In this document: in pieces, positions 33,373 through 44,882 of the stretch
How positions within the stretch are numbered: the first letter of the stretch is position 1
Layout of the letters: each line of letters begins with the position of its first letter
Source of the DNA: Balanoglossus misakiensis
Taxonomy: Eukaryota; Hemichordata
DNA length: 64,000 nucleotides
Assembly: GCA_040954595.2 (NCBI GenBank)
Contig: CM082581.2
Span: 62,001 to 126,000 of the forward strand
Direction of reading: 5' to 3'
Program-made: the position numbers and the translations under genes
The notes under the pieces: generated by a model
What the model saw: the letters and a program-made list of their open reading frames with translations, nothing else
Told to the model about the DNA's origin: nothing
The model's database searches: none

Positions 33373-33495
33373 ATGTCTGACATAAATCGCCGGAGTAACA
33401 GCTTGTACAGGAGCATGTGAATTCAGTACACCAATTGGGCGTCAGCACACAGTTTCCACCATTCCGACACTGGATGGGTTGACACTGGTTGACAG
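33373..33495 (-). CDS. EGF-like exon, eight cysteines intact (copy B)
   Basis: Same as 15302-15424. Confidence 0.88.
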
Positions 33496-33790
33496 CTGTG
33501 GGATGTGCAGTCAAGATATTGTCAAAATTACAGAATCTACAAACTACACTCCACAGTCATGTATATGTATACATGACAACAACCAAAGGGCTGTTTTGAA
33601 AAACCAAATGCTGTGAAATCCTTTAGAGTGTGACAAGAAACCACAGTTGCAACCGAAAACAAAAATAGTGATAACATTAAGCTAGCCCAAAGTTTGAGTT
33701 ACCAGGGCTTTAATATGTGTACCGTACTTATATTATATAATATATAACAAGTGTTTTGCATTGAATAAAATAATATTGGTTAGTACTTAC

Positions 33791-33910
33791 GCATTGTACA
33801 TGTGGCACCAGTGAAGCATTCGGTACACATACAGTCAAACAGGAAACAGCCGTCTCACGCAACGCATGTGCCACCATTTTGACAAGGCATAGGGTATAAC
33901 TGATCAATGG
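33791..33910 (-). pseudogene. EGF-like exon with in-frame TGA (copy B)
   Basis: Same stop and missing Cys1 as 15720-15839. Confidence 0.8.
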
Positions 33911-34304
33911 CTGCCAAAACAAAAATGAAAGTATCAATTACCTGCTTGTCAAAAACTTGTACATGTACTTGTGATGTTCATTTCGTTTAAATATGTGAGC
34001 AATGTCTTTATTCCTTGTTTCAAACCTTTACATTTAAAATAACATAATGATGCTATTGCTAGGATTTTTCTGTAAGAATCTTGAAAAATTAAAAAAATGT
34101 GCCATCAACATGATACAGAAGGCTTTCCTTTTTAACATGCACCTCACACTCAATTTTGACCCTACATCAGCAAATTTTGAAAGGATGAAACTTAGTAATG
34201 CTTCCACCCCATTTATTGGTGTATGGGTCCATCTATCACATTGAGAATACCAAAAATGAGGGTTTATATACCACGCTGTGTCATAAAACAGTAATTCGAC
34301 ACAC

Positions 34305-34427
34305 CTACGGCACAGATGGCCCCAGTCCAACACTACTGGCAGTAACAGGTGTAGTCAGTATAAGAATTTGGTGTTTTGGAACAATAGCCTCCATTTTGAC
34401 ACGGATTCTGATCACATGGGTTAATGA
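34305..34427 (-). pseudogene. EGF-like exon, TAG stop and lost acceptor (copy B)
   Basis: Same stop and acceptor defect. The first residues are NPC rather than DPC, as in C and D. Confidence 0.75.
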
Positions 34428-35002
34428 CAATCAGAAAAAAAAATAGTTTAAAACACATGAAATGCAGATGGCTACACCTCAACCAAAGATGATTCCTGCA
34501 CCACAACAAAATCCTTTGACACAAGCATTATACTGGAACCATACCCAGAACACGCATTAAGTATATGATGAAGGGACAATGTCTCTATTTTGGGTAATAC
34601 AGTAAAACCTGTCTTTATGGACACCTCTCTAATCAGAACACCTAGTAAGATTGATTTTTCAAGCCAAATAGTAAGGATAATTAAGGACGTCTCTTTTACT
34701 TAATACTCAGAGGTGTGCACCACCTTAGGAGAGATTACCTCACATGCACAATTATCTCTACAGACACTAGTCTTCAAGAGGCAACTCTTGTATATTTGAG
34801 TGATGAAAACATCCAACTTCGTACACTTCCTCACAAGTTCGTGCCTATCCTAAATTGCACGGACATACAAATGAAATTTCTGTTTCCTTTTCCTTTCTTT
34901 TCTCTTGGGGAAATTTTAGAAATGAGAAGTTACCACACAATTCAATTGCCATGAAGAGAAAGTGCCCAAAAGATTGTCATTTACGGTACGTCAGAAACTT
35001 AC

Positions 35003-35125
35003 ATATTTCACAACGGTTACCCTCATAGCAACCAGTACAGGCACAGGTATATGCCGTGCAGGAGTTGGCCACTGCATTACATACAGCCCCGTTGAGACAG
35101 CTGTTTCGCTGGCATGGATCTTGGA
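35003..35125 (-). CDS. EGF-like exon, eight cysteines intact (copy B)
   Basis: Same as 16931-17053. Confidence 0.88.
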
Positions 35126-35516
35126 CTGCAATAAAAAGTGCAACCTAATGTTATCTCAGCAATATTTACTTTCAAAATCTGTTTGATGAAAACATCATCA
35201 TTACCATTACTGTAAATACTGAACGGAACTTCACTTCCAAAAACAACTTGCTCATTCTGGGACGCACTTATGGGGCTATGAAAATCTCTGTATATGTATC
35301 TTGTGTAGGGAAAATTTTCATGAACGATCAACAGTTTTTTCTTCAAATAAACATGTTTTCTTTCAGCTGTACATCATTTTTGAGGTGACCGATTCCCAAG
35401 GACCAAGGTGTGATGCTGAAGATGAAAATATAAAGTATGACCAACAGACAATGTATTGAGACATGATTGTAAATGTTAGTTCCTGCATGACAAATGTTTG
35501 TTTTAATGAGTTTTAC

Positions 35517-35633
35517 ACTGGCTGCAGTGTGTGCCGGTGAAACATCCTGGACAAGTACACTCATAAGTTGTACAAGACAGCTGAGTACACCGCCCATTGT
35601 TCAGGCATGGACTTGGCCTACATGGAGTTTGTT
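35517..35633 (-). CDS. EGF-like exon, eight cysteines intact (copy B)
   Basis: Same exon with CFTGTHC for CFIGTHC, shared with C. Confidence 0.87.
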
Positions 35634-36134
35634 CTGTTTCAATGGCATGAAAAAAAAATAGTAGTGACATAAGTTTTTTAGGGTATGACCATTTCCCTAA
35701 TTCCTACAGCTGTGGTTCTATCGGGTTCTCCTATAACTGAGCCTCCTAAATGTATAACTGAACAATAAGAAGTCAAGGGTGCCCTGACACCCAACTTTTA
35801 AGAGCAGTTCATTTACTGAAACTGCCAGCACCCAATATTATCCCACATGTAATCCATATGTGGAAATCAAATACACCTGTAACAGTTTTAATTTACCATG
35901 TGGGTATTTGCATGGAGGGCCATGGTATTTGTTATCTACTGATAAAATACCCTTCAAAACAATATCCTCATTTCTTCAGAAGTTTGGCAACAAGACCAAT
36001 AAAATTTGAAGTTTCACATCAAAATATACAATGCATAAATATGCTTAAAGATCTACGGAATAAAGATTGCTTGTTTGTTTGCAGGGTGTCTTGAAAGTAT
36101 ATACTCACTTGTTTGACCATGGACCCTAGAGAAA

Positions 36135-36911
36135 GAAGGACGCGCAACTCCAGTTTTTTCTTGAAATGATGTTCTTTTGCATACATTATTTCCAGGTAAA
36201 TCCCAATAATCCAATTTGCAAATAAACTGTGTATAAACTAACGCAAAGTCTCGCGTTTTGCGTGAAGTTATCACAAACACCTTAGAACATCTCGCAGAAG
36301 ACGAGAAAACTGCAACGTGGTTGAACGCAGCAATCATTTATGGAACACATCTGCACAAGTTAAACAGGAATTTGGCACCTCTGAGTCTGACAGCGTCCAA
36401 AACAAGCATCTTTTGTCTAACAGTCCGGGTATTTCACAAGGCTGTGAGCTAACCGTACCGAGGGTTGCCTGGCGGCAATAGCGCACACATGAAAATCCAG
36501 CCAGTTTGTTTATAAATTGTTTTCGTGAAATCTGTTTTATTGTTCACGCACTGCGAAATAAAATGCCCCTAAACCACAATTTTTGTTTCAATGCTTCACG
36601 CAAACATAAAATTATTACGAAAAGTGTCAGCGTTACCAAGAAATATGAGTGCCCAGTCGGACATGCAAGAAGGACGCGCAGCTCCAGTTTTTTCTTGAAA
36701 TGATGTTCTTTTGCATACATTATTTCCAGGTAAATCCCAATAATCCAATTTGCAAATAAACTGTGTATAAACTAATGCAAAGTCTCGCGTTCTGCGTGAA
36801 GTTATCACAAACACCTTAGAACATCTCGCAGAAGACGAGAAAACTGCAACGTGGTTGAACGCAGCAATCATTTATGGAACACATCTGCACAAGTTAAACA
36901 GGAATTTGGCA
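36135..36911. repeat. 243-bp direct duplication flanking 291 bp (copy B)
   Basis: The block 36135-36377 recurs at 36669-36911 with few mismatches. It starts GAAGGACGCGCA and ends AACAGGAATTTGGCA. Copy A has neither block: it lacks 35914-36478 and the second block, keeping only the short sequence between. The first block is preceded by CCATGGACCCTAGAGAAA, which resembles, in inverted orientation, the read-through tail of the EGF exon at 37236-37350. No protein is recognised. Confidence 0.8.
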
Positions 36912-37235
36912 TGGATGATTTGTTTACAATTTTTAAATGAAGCTTGTGGCACTAGAAATGACCGTTCATCCGACAGACGACCATAATAATTAGCACAAAC
37001 ATCGTAATACTTTTAGAATTTTAGAAAAAAACGCAGTGGCTGCTGAAATGCAGGAGTGTCAGTTTGGTGGCAAGTTTTCGCATCACTGGTGGGGTCGACA
37101 CGTGCCGAAGTAAGGAAGTCATTGTCCAACTGTCCTGGGTGTTAATTATATGCAAAAGAACATCATCATACAGATAATCCCCAAACCCTTTGATCTTTGC
37201 CGCAGTTGCTCGTCCTTCTTTCTCTAGGGTCTATG

Positions 37236-37350
37236 GTTTGACAGATGTCACCTGTGTAAGAGTTCACACACTGGCATGAATAGAAATTGCACGATGTTTG
37301 CTGGCAAAATCCACCATTCATACATGGGTTGGGATCACAGGGGTTTTGCA
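37236..37350 (-). pseudogene. EGF-like exon without a normal donor (copy B)
   Basis: Same as 18789-18903. The read-through tail ends at 37166. Confidence 0.7.
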
Positions 37351-37904
37351 CTGGAAATTAAGAAAGGACGCCATTTTATTCCTTGCTACTCATTCTACAG
37401 TACAGATATGGCAAAAACCTTGCAGAATTATGGCAAGGGTGTGTGGAGTGATTGTGCCTACAACTTATATTAGGCTGGTATCAAGTTGTTCACACCTCCA
37501 TAGATCATGTGGCAGTGACTGTGAGGCAAGGGCTTCCCTTCATGAAATCAAAGACCTGTGTACTGGAGGAGGGTTCCTTGCAAATGCTTGACTTGACTTC
37601 AAGCATACCTGTAGACTCATATGTAAATTTACACTATCTGGCCTGGAGTGAGAATTTCCATAGTGGATGTGCGTTGACAAAAGGCTGTAAAATTGGCCAG
37701 TCGCGCATAATGTTTCTTGAACTAAGACAATCAAGACATTATGCGCTACGAAAGTGATTTTGATTGGGAAGAGTGTAATCTTGCATTCGATGTCAAGAAC
37801 GCTCCAAGCTCTGCTGTGGTGATGGCTACACCTATGCTCAGGAAACATGCAGTATTTGAATGCATCAGAGACAAAAGGTAAAAGAGACTGCGCTGTATAC
37901 TTAC

Positions 37905-38027
37905 ATATCTCACACCTATCACCTTTGTAGCAACCAGTACATATGCAGGTGAGATCAAAGCAGGAATTTCGAGCCGGTTGACAGAAGCCACCATTCTGGC
38001 ACGGATTTGGTGGACACTGGTTGAGTC
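37905..38027 (-). CDS. EGF-like exon, eight cysteines intact (copy B)
   Basis: Same as 19458-19580. Confidence 0.9.
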
Positions 38028-38282
38028 CTACAAGGAAAAGGGTCAAATTTTCCATGATCATCAATGTCATGTGATTATGAATGTATGTCAGTGGCTGAAA
38101 AAAATTCCCAGGGGTGAGTTTCCTACAAAAATTGTGATGTGACAAACCGACAAATTAGCATATTAGAATAATCAGAATAAATAAAAAACAGGTAGTTTAA
38201 AAGAACAAACACTTTGGAAAAGGAATAGAGCTAAGCTGCTGTCCCTTTCTAATTGTTACTCGTTCAAAAATCACCTGTCACA

Positions 38283-38713
38283 TCACTCCAATTTTGTATC
38301 AGTTGCACTGGCTACCTGTTACAGAGCGTATTGTTTTTAAGATGTTAGTTCTCATTTTTAAATCCATTCATAAACTTGGTCCAATCTATGTTTCTAGCAT
38401 GACTAATCTATATGTTCCGTGTCGCAATTTGAGGTCAGCTGATCAGTTCAAACTCTGCCCTGTTCGATCACGCACCAAGAGTTATGGTGATCGTGCTTTT
38501 ACTGTTGCTGCTCCAATTCTTTGGAATAATCTTCCACTCACCATTCGCCAGGCACCAGACTTATCTGTTTTTAAATCAAATGTTAAAACTTTACTTTTTA
38601 AATCTGTTTTTTAGCCATTTGTTGTATTGTACTTTTGCTTTAAGCGTCATTGATCACATTTTTTGTGGATACTGACGCTATACAAATAAATTATTATTAT
38701 TATTATTATTATT
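38283..38713 (+). mobile_element. CR1/L2-like LINE 3' fragment (copy C)
   Basis: Counterpart of the copy A fragment, frame 38294-38614. It differs by a few substitutions shared with copy D and has a longer ATT tail. Confidence 0.85.
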
Positions 38714-38807
38714 TCTATTTTTGTGTTTGTACAACATCAGTGAAGTTTAAATCATAATAAAAAAAAATGATAATTATCATTATTAACTGCTATAGATTCA
38801 AACTTAC

Positions 38808-38930
38808 TTGTCTCACACCTGTTTCCCTAGTAACACTCTGTGCACATGCCAATGGTGGCAGTACAAGAATTTGCCTGTTGTTGGCAGGTACCTCCATTGA
38901 GACAAGGACTAGTGAAGCATGGATTAGGAA
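38808..38930 (-). pseudogene. EGF-like exon with in-frame TAG (copy C)
   Basis: Same TAG stop. The codon after the following glycine reads AAC instead of ACC (Thr to Asn), a change shared with D. Confidence 0.75.
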
Positions 38931-39160
38931 CTGGAAGACAGGAATTCAAAATTTTATAAAACAGTTACCTATGGTAACACCAGTACACGTTCATTATTTC
39001 TCTGTTATGTTTTTATACTGGTGATTTTACTGTTTTTATTACCGATCATATGACTGACTTAAAGATGATGATGATGATGATAATGACTACACCTGCTATT
39101 ATTACTACAATGTACCTCAGCACTTAGATTTTTTAATAAATGACAAAGTACTGTACTCAC

Positions 39161-39290
39161 GTGTTTCACATGTGAAGCCCAGGTAGCAGCCAGCACATAG
39201 ACATGTGACGCCTGTACAAGATCCCTGGATTGCTTGGCAAGTACCAGCATTCCGGCATGGGTTAAGGTTTGTGTTCGCACGGATTCATTG
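39161..39290 (-). pseudogene. EGF-like exon with +1 frameshift (copy C)
   Basis: Same extra base, but the fourth cysteine codon is intact (TGT). A QC to LC change is shared with D. Confidence 0.75.
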
Positions 39291-40110
39291 CTGCAAATGT
39301 ACACAATATTTACAAAATAAAACAGTATACAACTGTAAGTATTTATAATCATCAATTGTGAATATCACACCAATCAAGGCCTTTTAATGCACCCTGATTG
39401 CTGAGAGCTGAAATACGTGAACCAACGTGTATTTGTTTTCACTACTATATCACATGACATTCTGCATCTCTTTTCCATAGTTGGAGTCTGCACCCAACAT
39501 TGTATTCCGGGGTAGCACTACCCGGAACCCCGAAACTTTTTCGTCATCATCCGAGTACTTTTCCCAGCATGCAGTTGCCAAGAAGGCTGCACAGGGAGTT
39601 TTTAATTTTGCACTGGTATACAATTTTTTTATTCGTCAATTTCACAGACACGTGCATTGCACATCAAAATTTTGCGTCAGAAGTGAGGACAACTTAACTA
39701 GGTACCAATGCAATGTGGTTTTAGGCGGATTTGAACTTTTCCTTTAATGTAACAGTTGTATTGACATGCGATTATCATACTGAACATGAAGCAATCTCAA
39801 AATTGCTAAAAATAAAATAATTCAGAACATTTAGATTCTACAATGGTGAAAAAATATGACAAACCTTCCAAAATTCTTATTTTTGAGGCCATTTTACAAA
39901 AATCTACGAGCCTGGCAAAATCTGAAAGAGGTGCTAGATAAAGGGCGCTTTTTCAAAACTCTAGATGGTTGACCCCCAATTTTTATTCCATAGATTAAAT
40001 GTTTAGAAGTCATAGTATCATCAGTATTAATTTTAACATGATCAGACGACCCTTTATTTCGAGGTGCGCAACACCTTAAATATGTTTTTACGACTAAGAC
40101 GACTACAAAC

Positions 40111-40327
40111 CTGGTAGAAGGGGAGTACATGTTGTTGATGGTCCCAGAGAGTAGGTTCTTGATGTGCAGGCAAGTGGGTGATGTTGCTGCACACTGACAG
40201 CCTGGATCGCAAGGGGTACAGGATACTTCTGTGGCTGTGTCAGCATAATAACTTGATGGACAAGGAATGGGGCTGTCTGACCCATCTGGACAGTAGTTAC
40301 CTACGCCGCAATCAGCACATGTCATGT
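40111..40327 (-). CDS. GCC2/GCC3 exon present only in C and D (copy C)
   Basis: 217 nt, acceptor TTCTACAG (phase 1) and donor GTTTGT (phase 2 if used). It reads MTCADCGVGNYCPDGSDS, then PCPSSYYADTATEVSC, TPCDPGCQC and SPTCLHIKN, and has no stop. C-x2-C-x-G-x-Y-C-P-x-G-S is the GCC2/GCC3 signature. The C-terminal third (LLSGTINNMYSPST) leaves the module and has no cysteine. It lies between the EGF exon at 39161-39290 and the GCC exon at 41283-41379. A and B lack it. Confidence 0.82.
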
Positions 40328-40512
40328 CTGTAGAATAACAGCAGCTTGTGTAGTGAGTGTTTTGCCGATATGACAGAGTTCAAGTATGCTTATTTGGTTA
40401 AATTTTAAAAGGAATATCACCCGCTGTTTTAGAGTTAATATTGCGAAAGGGACTTCATAAGTTGTCTGAAAACACCAGTTTCCCCAATTTTCACTAATGT
40501 ATAGGAATACAT

Positions 40513-41163
40513 GAGAAGTCGGCCAGATTAGAAGTCGGCCACTACGCGCGTATGAGAAGTCGGCCAGTACGAAGAGTCAGCCAGTTGTTGAACTTGTACC
40601 CGAATAGTGCAGTGATGACCCAGATTACTTATAACAACACTTAATAAAATATAATTGCACTAAATATTTTCATTTGGACGGATTTCCCAAATTCTTGACA
40701 ACACAATGGCGTCATTTCAAATAATGGCGTCTGGCATCCGTACCAGTTCCCCAGCCCCGTATCCGCGTAAGGAGCTTAGGTTGTTCGCCAAATTCCTGTG
40801 ACATTTCTGATTAAAGGGAGTTGTTTCAAAGCCTACTAAAATACATAGAAGATGTATGTGTATATTCATACTTTCTGAGACAACACCAAACAAACAAACA
40901 AACAAACGTGACAAGGAACAGACTACTGGCGCAGCTCAAGAAGTGCAGGTGACTGATGTTGACGTACCCCGGTGACGTACATGAAAAGTGAACAGACAGT
41001 TTTAAAATTCATCGGCTATTTGTACAAATATCTCAGCTCCTGTACATCAAGGAAACATTTCGTAGTGAAACAGTTATATATAACACAAAGTACCAGGGTT
41101 CTCTCCCACAGGCCGACTTCTCGTACTGGCCGATACCGACTTCTCATACTGGTCGACTTCTCA
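40513..41163. mobile_element. Foldback-like element with minisatellite ends (copy C)
   Basis: Same element. It has one altered monomer near 40571 and a longer CAAA run near 40890. Confidence 0.6.
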
Positions 41164-41282
41164 GGACACCATGTATAGCATAGCTGTTGAACTAAAAAAA
41201 TATGTAAAACTACAAGTGATGTAAACAACTTGTGGAACCATGTTCAAATCGAGACCAAAAGAAAAGAGATTTCAAGACTTAC

Positions 41283-41379
41283 CTCCTTCAACACTTTACT
41301 TCCCTGTAGCGCACTGTGTGACATTTGTAGTTGTGCATTCATAACCAGAAGGACTTGGCCGAACCTAGCGAGTATGAAC
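41283..41379 (-). pseudogene. GCC2/GCC3 exon, stop plus 2-nt loss (copy C)
   Basis: Same lesions, with CAG to AAG before the TAA and AGT in place of CGT at the damaged Cys codon. Confidence 0.7.
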
Positions 41380-41604
41380 CTATCACAGAAAAAATTCAAA
41401 GAACGATTGGTTTGGTCCAACGATCCCTTATTAGAGAGATGTCCGTAATCACAGGTGTTACTGTACAATACCTCTTCAGTGGAATCATTGTGTTTTTCAA
41501 AGTGCATCACAATATCAACTCCAATGAGCATAACAGTTTAATTTTCTGTGTATGTCATGCTATAACACAGGGAAGTCATAAGAGTAATTTGCAGCCCAAC
41601 TTAC

Positions 41605-41802
41605 CAGTAACTGTTGAACAATCAACTACGGGTGACATGGTTGGACACTTGGATCCTGCTGGACAAGGCGTGCATGTGCCGTCGCCTTCCATAGCATATT
41701 CACCATTGCCACAGTCAAGCGGATCTTACATTGGATCTGAACACGATTGTCCAGCAGGGCACAGAAGACGGGATGTGCGTGCAGGCTCCTCACTTATTTC
41801 AT
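41605..41802 (-). pseudogene. GCC2/GCC3 exon with in-frame TAA (copy C)
   Basis: Same TAA, with SDPM instead of SDSM before it. Cysteines are kept. Confidence 0.78.
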
Positions 41803-42046
41803 CTGATTAAAGAAAATGAGGTTTTTAGTGAAGTATTTGTGATACAGTGTCATTTAAAATAACAAATTACTTGAGATGATTCACTTCATAATTCTGAGAC
41901 AAGTATACGGGCATGTAGAAAATTCTTTGGAGGACATTAAACGTCATTTCTAATCAACCATTTTCTGAATATCATAAGACTCTGCGAGATCTCACATGGC
42001 TAACCGGGTCTCGCAAGATTTCGCACTGAGTTGATAATCTGTTGTA

Positions 42047-42078
<32 letters not shown>

Positions 42079-42185
42079 TAACCCCAGTCGCACTGACTTG
42101 AAAATCTGTTGTAAACACATACATGCATACACACATACCACTCAGTTTCATCACACAGCAAACTGAACAAGTACCACAATCTTAC

Positions 42186-42319
42186 CATTTGTACATCTGG
42201 TACAGTTTGTTGCACCAGCCAATGACACGTAACCCTTGGTACACTTGAATTGCGATGCACTGGGATCTGTGCAGGCGTACCCTTGCTCACAAATAGTACA
42301 CTGTTCAGCACCGGCTGAT
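42186..42319 (-). CDS. GCC2/GCC3-type cysteine exon (copy C)
   Basis: Same exon. The one difference from A (ACT to ACC, Thr) is silent. Confidence 0.63.
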
Positions 42320-42573
42320 CTGTAAATCAAACAAAGAATTTACACACCAAGTTAACCTTTGAATACCACTGTAAAAAATTGGCGCAAATTTTAATTATTT
42401 TCATAAATAGAGGTCTATTCAAATTTGGAAAAATTGTCATTTTTTCATTCATATATTATATCAGTAAATTTTAAATACAGAAATGGAAAATGTTCCCATC
42501 CTATTTTTCAGTTAGTAAATTACCTGACCTAATGTTTGATGTTGGAAATAAAGGTTGGTGGGTAGAAGTTTAC

Positions 42574-42704
42574 CTGTTATGCAAGAGGTACAGCGAGACA
42601 TCCTTTGTCCAAGGCCGAACTGTAATAACCAGCCGAGCATAAAATCACAGTGTTACCATTTGGACATTGGTTACCAGCTGGGCAATCAGCACATGATGTT
42701 TGTG
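42574..42704 (-). pseudogene. GCC2/GCC3 exon with 1-nt frameshift (copy C)
   Basis: Same frameshift. GNHC becomes GNQC, shared with D. The intron beyond its donor carries about 111 bp (near 42428-42538) that A and B lack. Confidence 0.72.
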
Positions 42705-43084
42705 CTGAAAATAAACAGAGATTTATAGAATCTTATAGTCACAGTCATACCTTTAAAGACGTGGGATTCTCACGCGGGTTGGGGACACAAAAATCCCTGG
42801 CAAAAGATTGAGGACAGGAAAATGCCAAACCAGAGATATTGGTAACAGAAACTGTATACAGTCAATGCCATATGGCAGTGTGCTGTTCTAACAACAGACA
42901 AGAATGTGACGATCATAGTCTGTGTCGGAGATTTGGAAAAGAGCAAATTCGGTGAAAAGACGGGACAAAACAAAAGTCTACTTATACGATGCACATGAAA
43001 ACTTGATGAAAGCGAAGCAGTCCACTATTTGAATGCATTGGATGTAAAATTGGCAGAATATTTGGACTGGACGTAATGTTTGTA

Positions 43085-43580
43085 TGGGGTGCCATGTGTT
43101 AACTTATTATTTAGCTAAATTATTTGTTCAAAAGTCGTTATTTAACATACTTATATGTATGTAATTATAGATTTGCAAACCATTTAAGTCCTGACAATTT
43201 ATTTATAAATAATTTCAAGTCGATTCAATTATATACATAAAATGTATTTTATGCTCTTTTATTTATATATAATAAATTATTTATAAACAATGTCAGTGTC
43301 AGTCTATTATATATATATCATGAGTGATGTACATAATTATTTATATATAATTAATTATTTATAAATAAAAAAAATTTAAGTGTATTATATATATATCATG
43401 AGTGATTTATAAATAATTTAAGTGCAAGTCTATTATATATATATCATGAGTGATTTACATTATATAATGAATTATATATAAATAAGTGATTTCTAAACCA
43501 TGAAAAAATGCACTCGCGCCGTTTGTCAACTTATTATTTAACGCAAACTCATTATTTAACGCAAACTCATTATTTAAGGC
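43085..43580. repeat. AT-rich segment with short internal repeats (copy C)
   Basis: Unique to C and D. It contains three copies of TATTATATATATATCATGAG (near 43307, 43383 and 43433), several ATTTATAAATAA palindromes, and CTTATTATTTAACGCAAACT-like repeats near 43523-43575. GTTAACTTATTATTTA at the left and GTCAACTTATTATTTA at the right are direct repeats. No coding content. Confidence 0.75.
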
Positions 43581-43834
43581 CTGTTCACACAACCCCTTGC
43601 ATTTGGATCATTACGCACACATATAGTCCCCACACGTGAACAAGAAATGCACATTACGTGCGGTCATTTCATTTTTATTATACTCCTTTCAAAGGTTAGA
43701 TGAAACACCGAAAAAGGTATCAACTAGTTAGTGATTTTAGCCCGTGATTGCAATGTTTGATTGAAACGCGAAAAGCTGATCGATAGCTCTACATTGTGGT
43801 CTCCGAGGTCAAAGGTTGGCCGGTCATGACAATG

Positions 43835-44024
43835 CCATTATTAAAATAGGGGCCAGTCTTCAAGACGTGACTCTACCAGCCTCCAGACCAGGAACTGGAG
43901 ACCCGCCGTTTGTTTCCAACGCCAAATTTGATTCTAATGTTGAATTTACGAGAAAACAATTTATCTGACCTGTAGTTTTTTGGCTCACTTACGTTTTGAT
44001 GACTGGCCCCTATTTTAATAATGG
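43835..44024. mobile_element. 190-bp MITE with 24-bp inverted ends (copy C)
   Basis: Left end 43835-43858 (CCATTATTAAAATAGGGGCC...) and right end 44001-44024 (...GGCCCCTATTTTAATAATGG) are exact mirror images. The interior has no coding content. It abuts the truncated gag remnant, so its right end marks a rearrangement junction. Confidence 0.85.
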
Positions 44025-44027
44025 TAC

Positions 44028-44340
44028 CACATGACTCAGTATGTCCAGCTAAAGGCAAGTCATGCAGGAAGTGTGGCAAACCTAACCATTTAGCCAAATG
44101 CTACCATTCAAAAGGCAAGGCAAATAGGGTAGACAAGGATAAAACTGTCAAAGCTGTGCATAAAGTGGAAGACAGCTCGGGAGATGAATACTGCTTCACT
44201 GTACAACAATCAAATGGCAGGAGGCCTCGAGTAACAGTGCAGATAGAACAAACAGCAGTTGCCTCACTGATCGACCCTGGTTCTACAATAAACATGATGG
44301 GTGTAAACACATACAACAACCTAAAGAACAAACCCATGTG
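44028..44340 (+). mobile_element. gag remnant, zinc knuckle and protease part (copy C)
   Basis: Starts inside the first knuckle (HDSVCPAKGKSC) directly after the MITE at 43835-44024 and continues as in A through the IDPGST motif. The N-terminal gag part is missing. Confidence 0.82.
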
Positions 44341-44808
44341 GCAAACAGAAAGCCCGTTTTACCACTGTCAGCAGTGCATTATTGAGTATTTTAGCATCGC
44401 TGGATTTAGCTCTCGTCCAATCAGAGTTGCGGACGGTAGCATGATATACTAGTAATATAATTGAGAATAAATCTCGCGACAAGTGTACAGTTTGACAATG
44501 TACACAGATAATCCGTTTCAACAATGTTTCCTTTGTAGTGTGAATAAAACTGCACACTTTGCAAGTTTTCAACTTCAAAACACTATGGCTATTACAGAGA
44601 CAAAGCTGCTAATATACAGTGTATACCTGTCATTTTTGTTTGTGGTGAGATTTTCATTGGCACAGTCGCACAGAGCTCACACAAGAGGAAATTACACTTT
44701 CTGTTGAATTCACTGCATACTGCTAACTTTAAGTCATATATCCACTGAAACATTAAGTTATAGAATTTTCCATCGCAGTATTCTGTTTTATATACATGTA
44801 TAGCAGTA

Positions 44809-44882
44809 AAGCATCCTTGGCAGGTGCACGTCAATGCCACACACGAGGTTAGGGTTGGCAAGTGCTGCCATTTTGACATGGG
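44809..44882 (-). pseudogene. Relic EGF-like exon, truncated (copy C)
   Basis: Same relic. It has additionally lost 62 bp between two CAGT repeats that are still separate in A and D, which removes the RCENCQ end. Confidence 0.58.

Larger units (their letters stand above)
19695..38141. repeat. Tandem unit, copy B (18.4 kb)
   Basis: Second copy. Relative to A it lacks 1608 bp (A 11070-12677; junction near 30749) and 444 bp (A 17698-18141; junction near 35770), and carries extra sequence at 35914-36478 and 36669-36911. Left of 30749 its single-base variants match A. Right of it they mostly match C and D. Confidence 0.93.
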
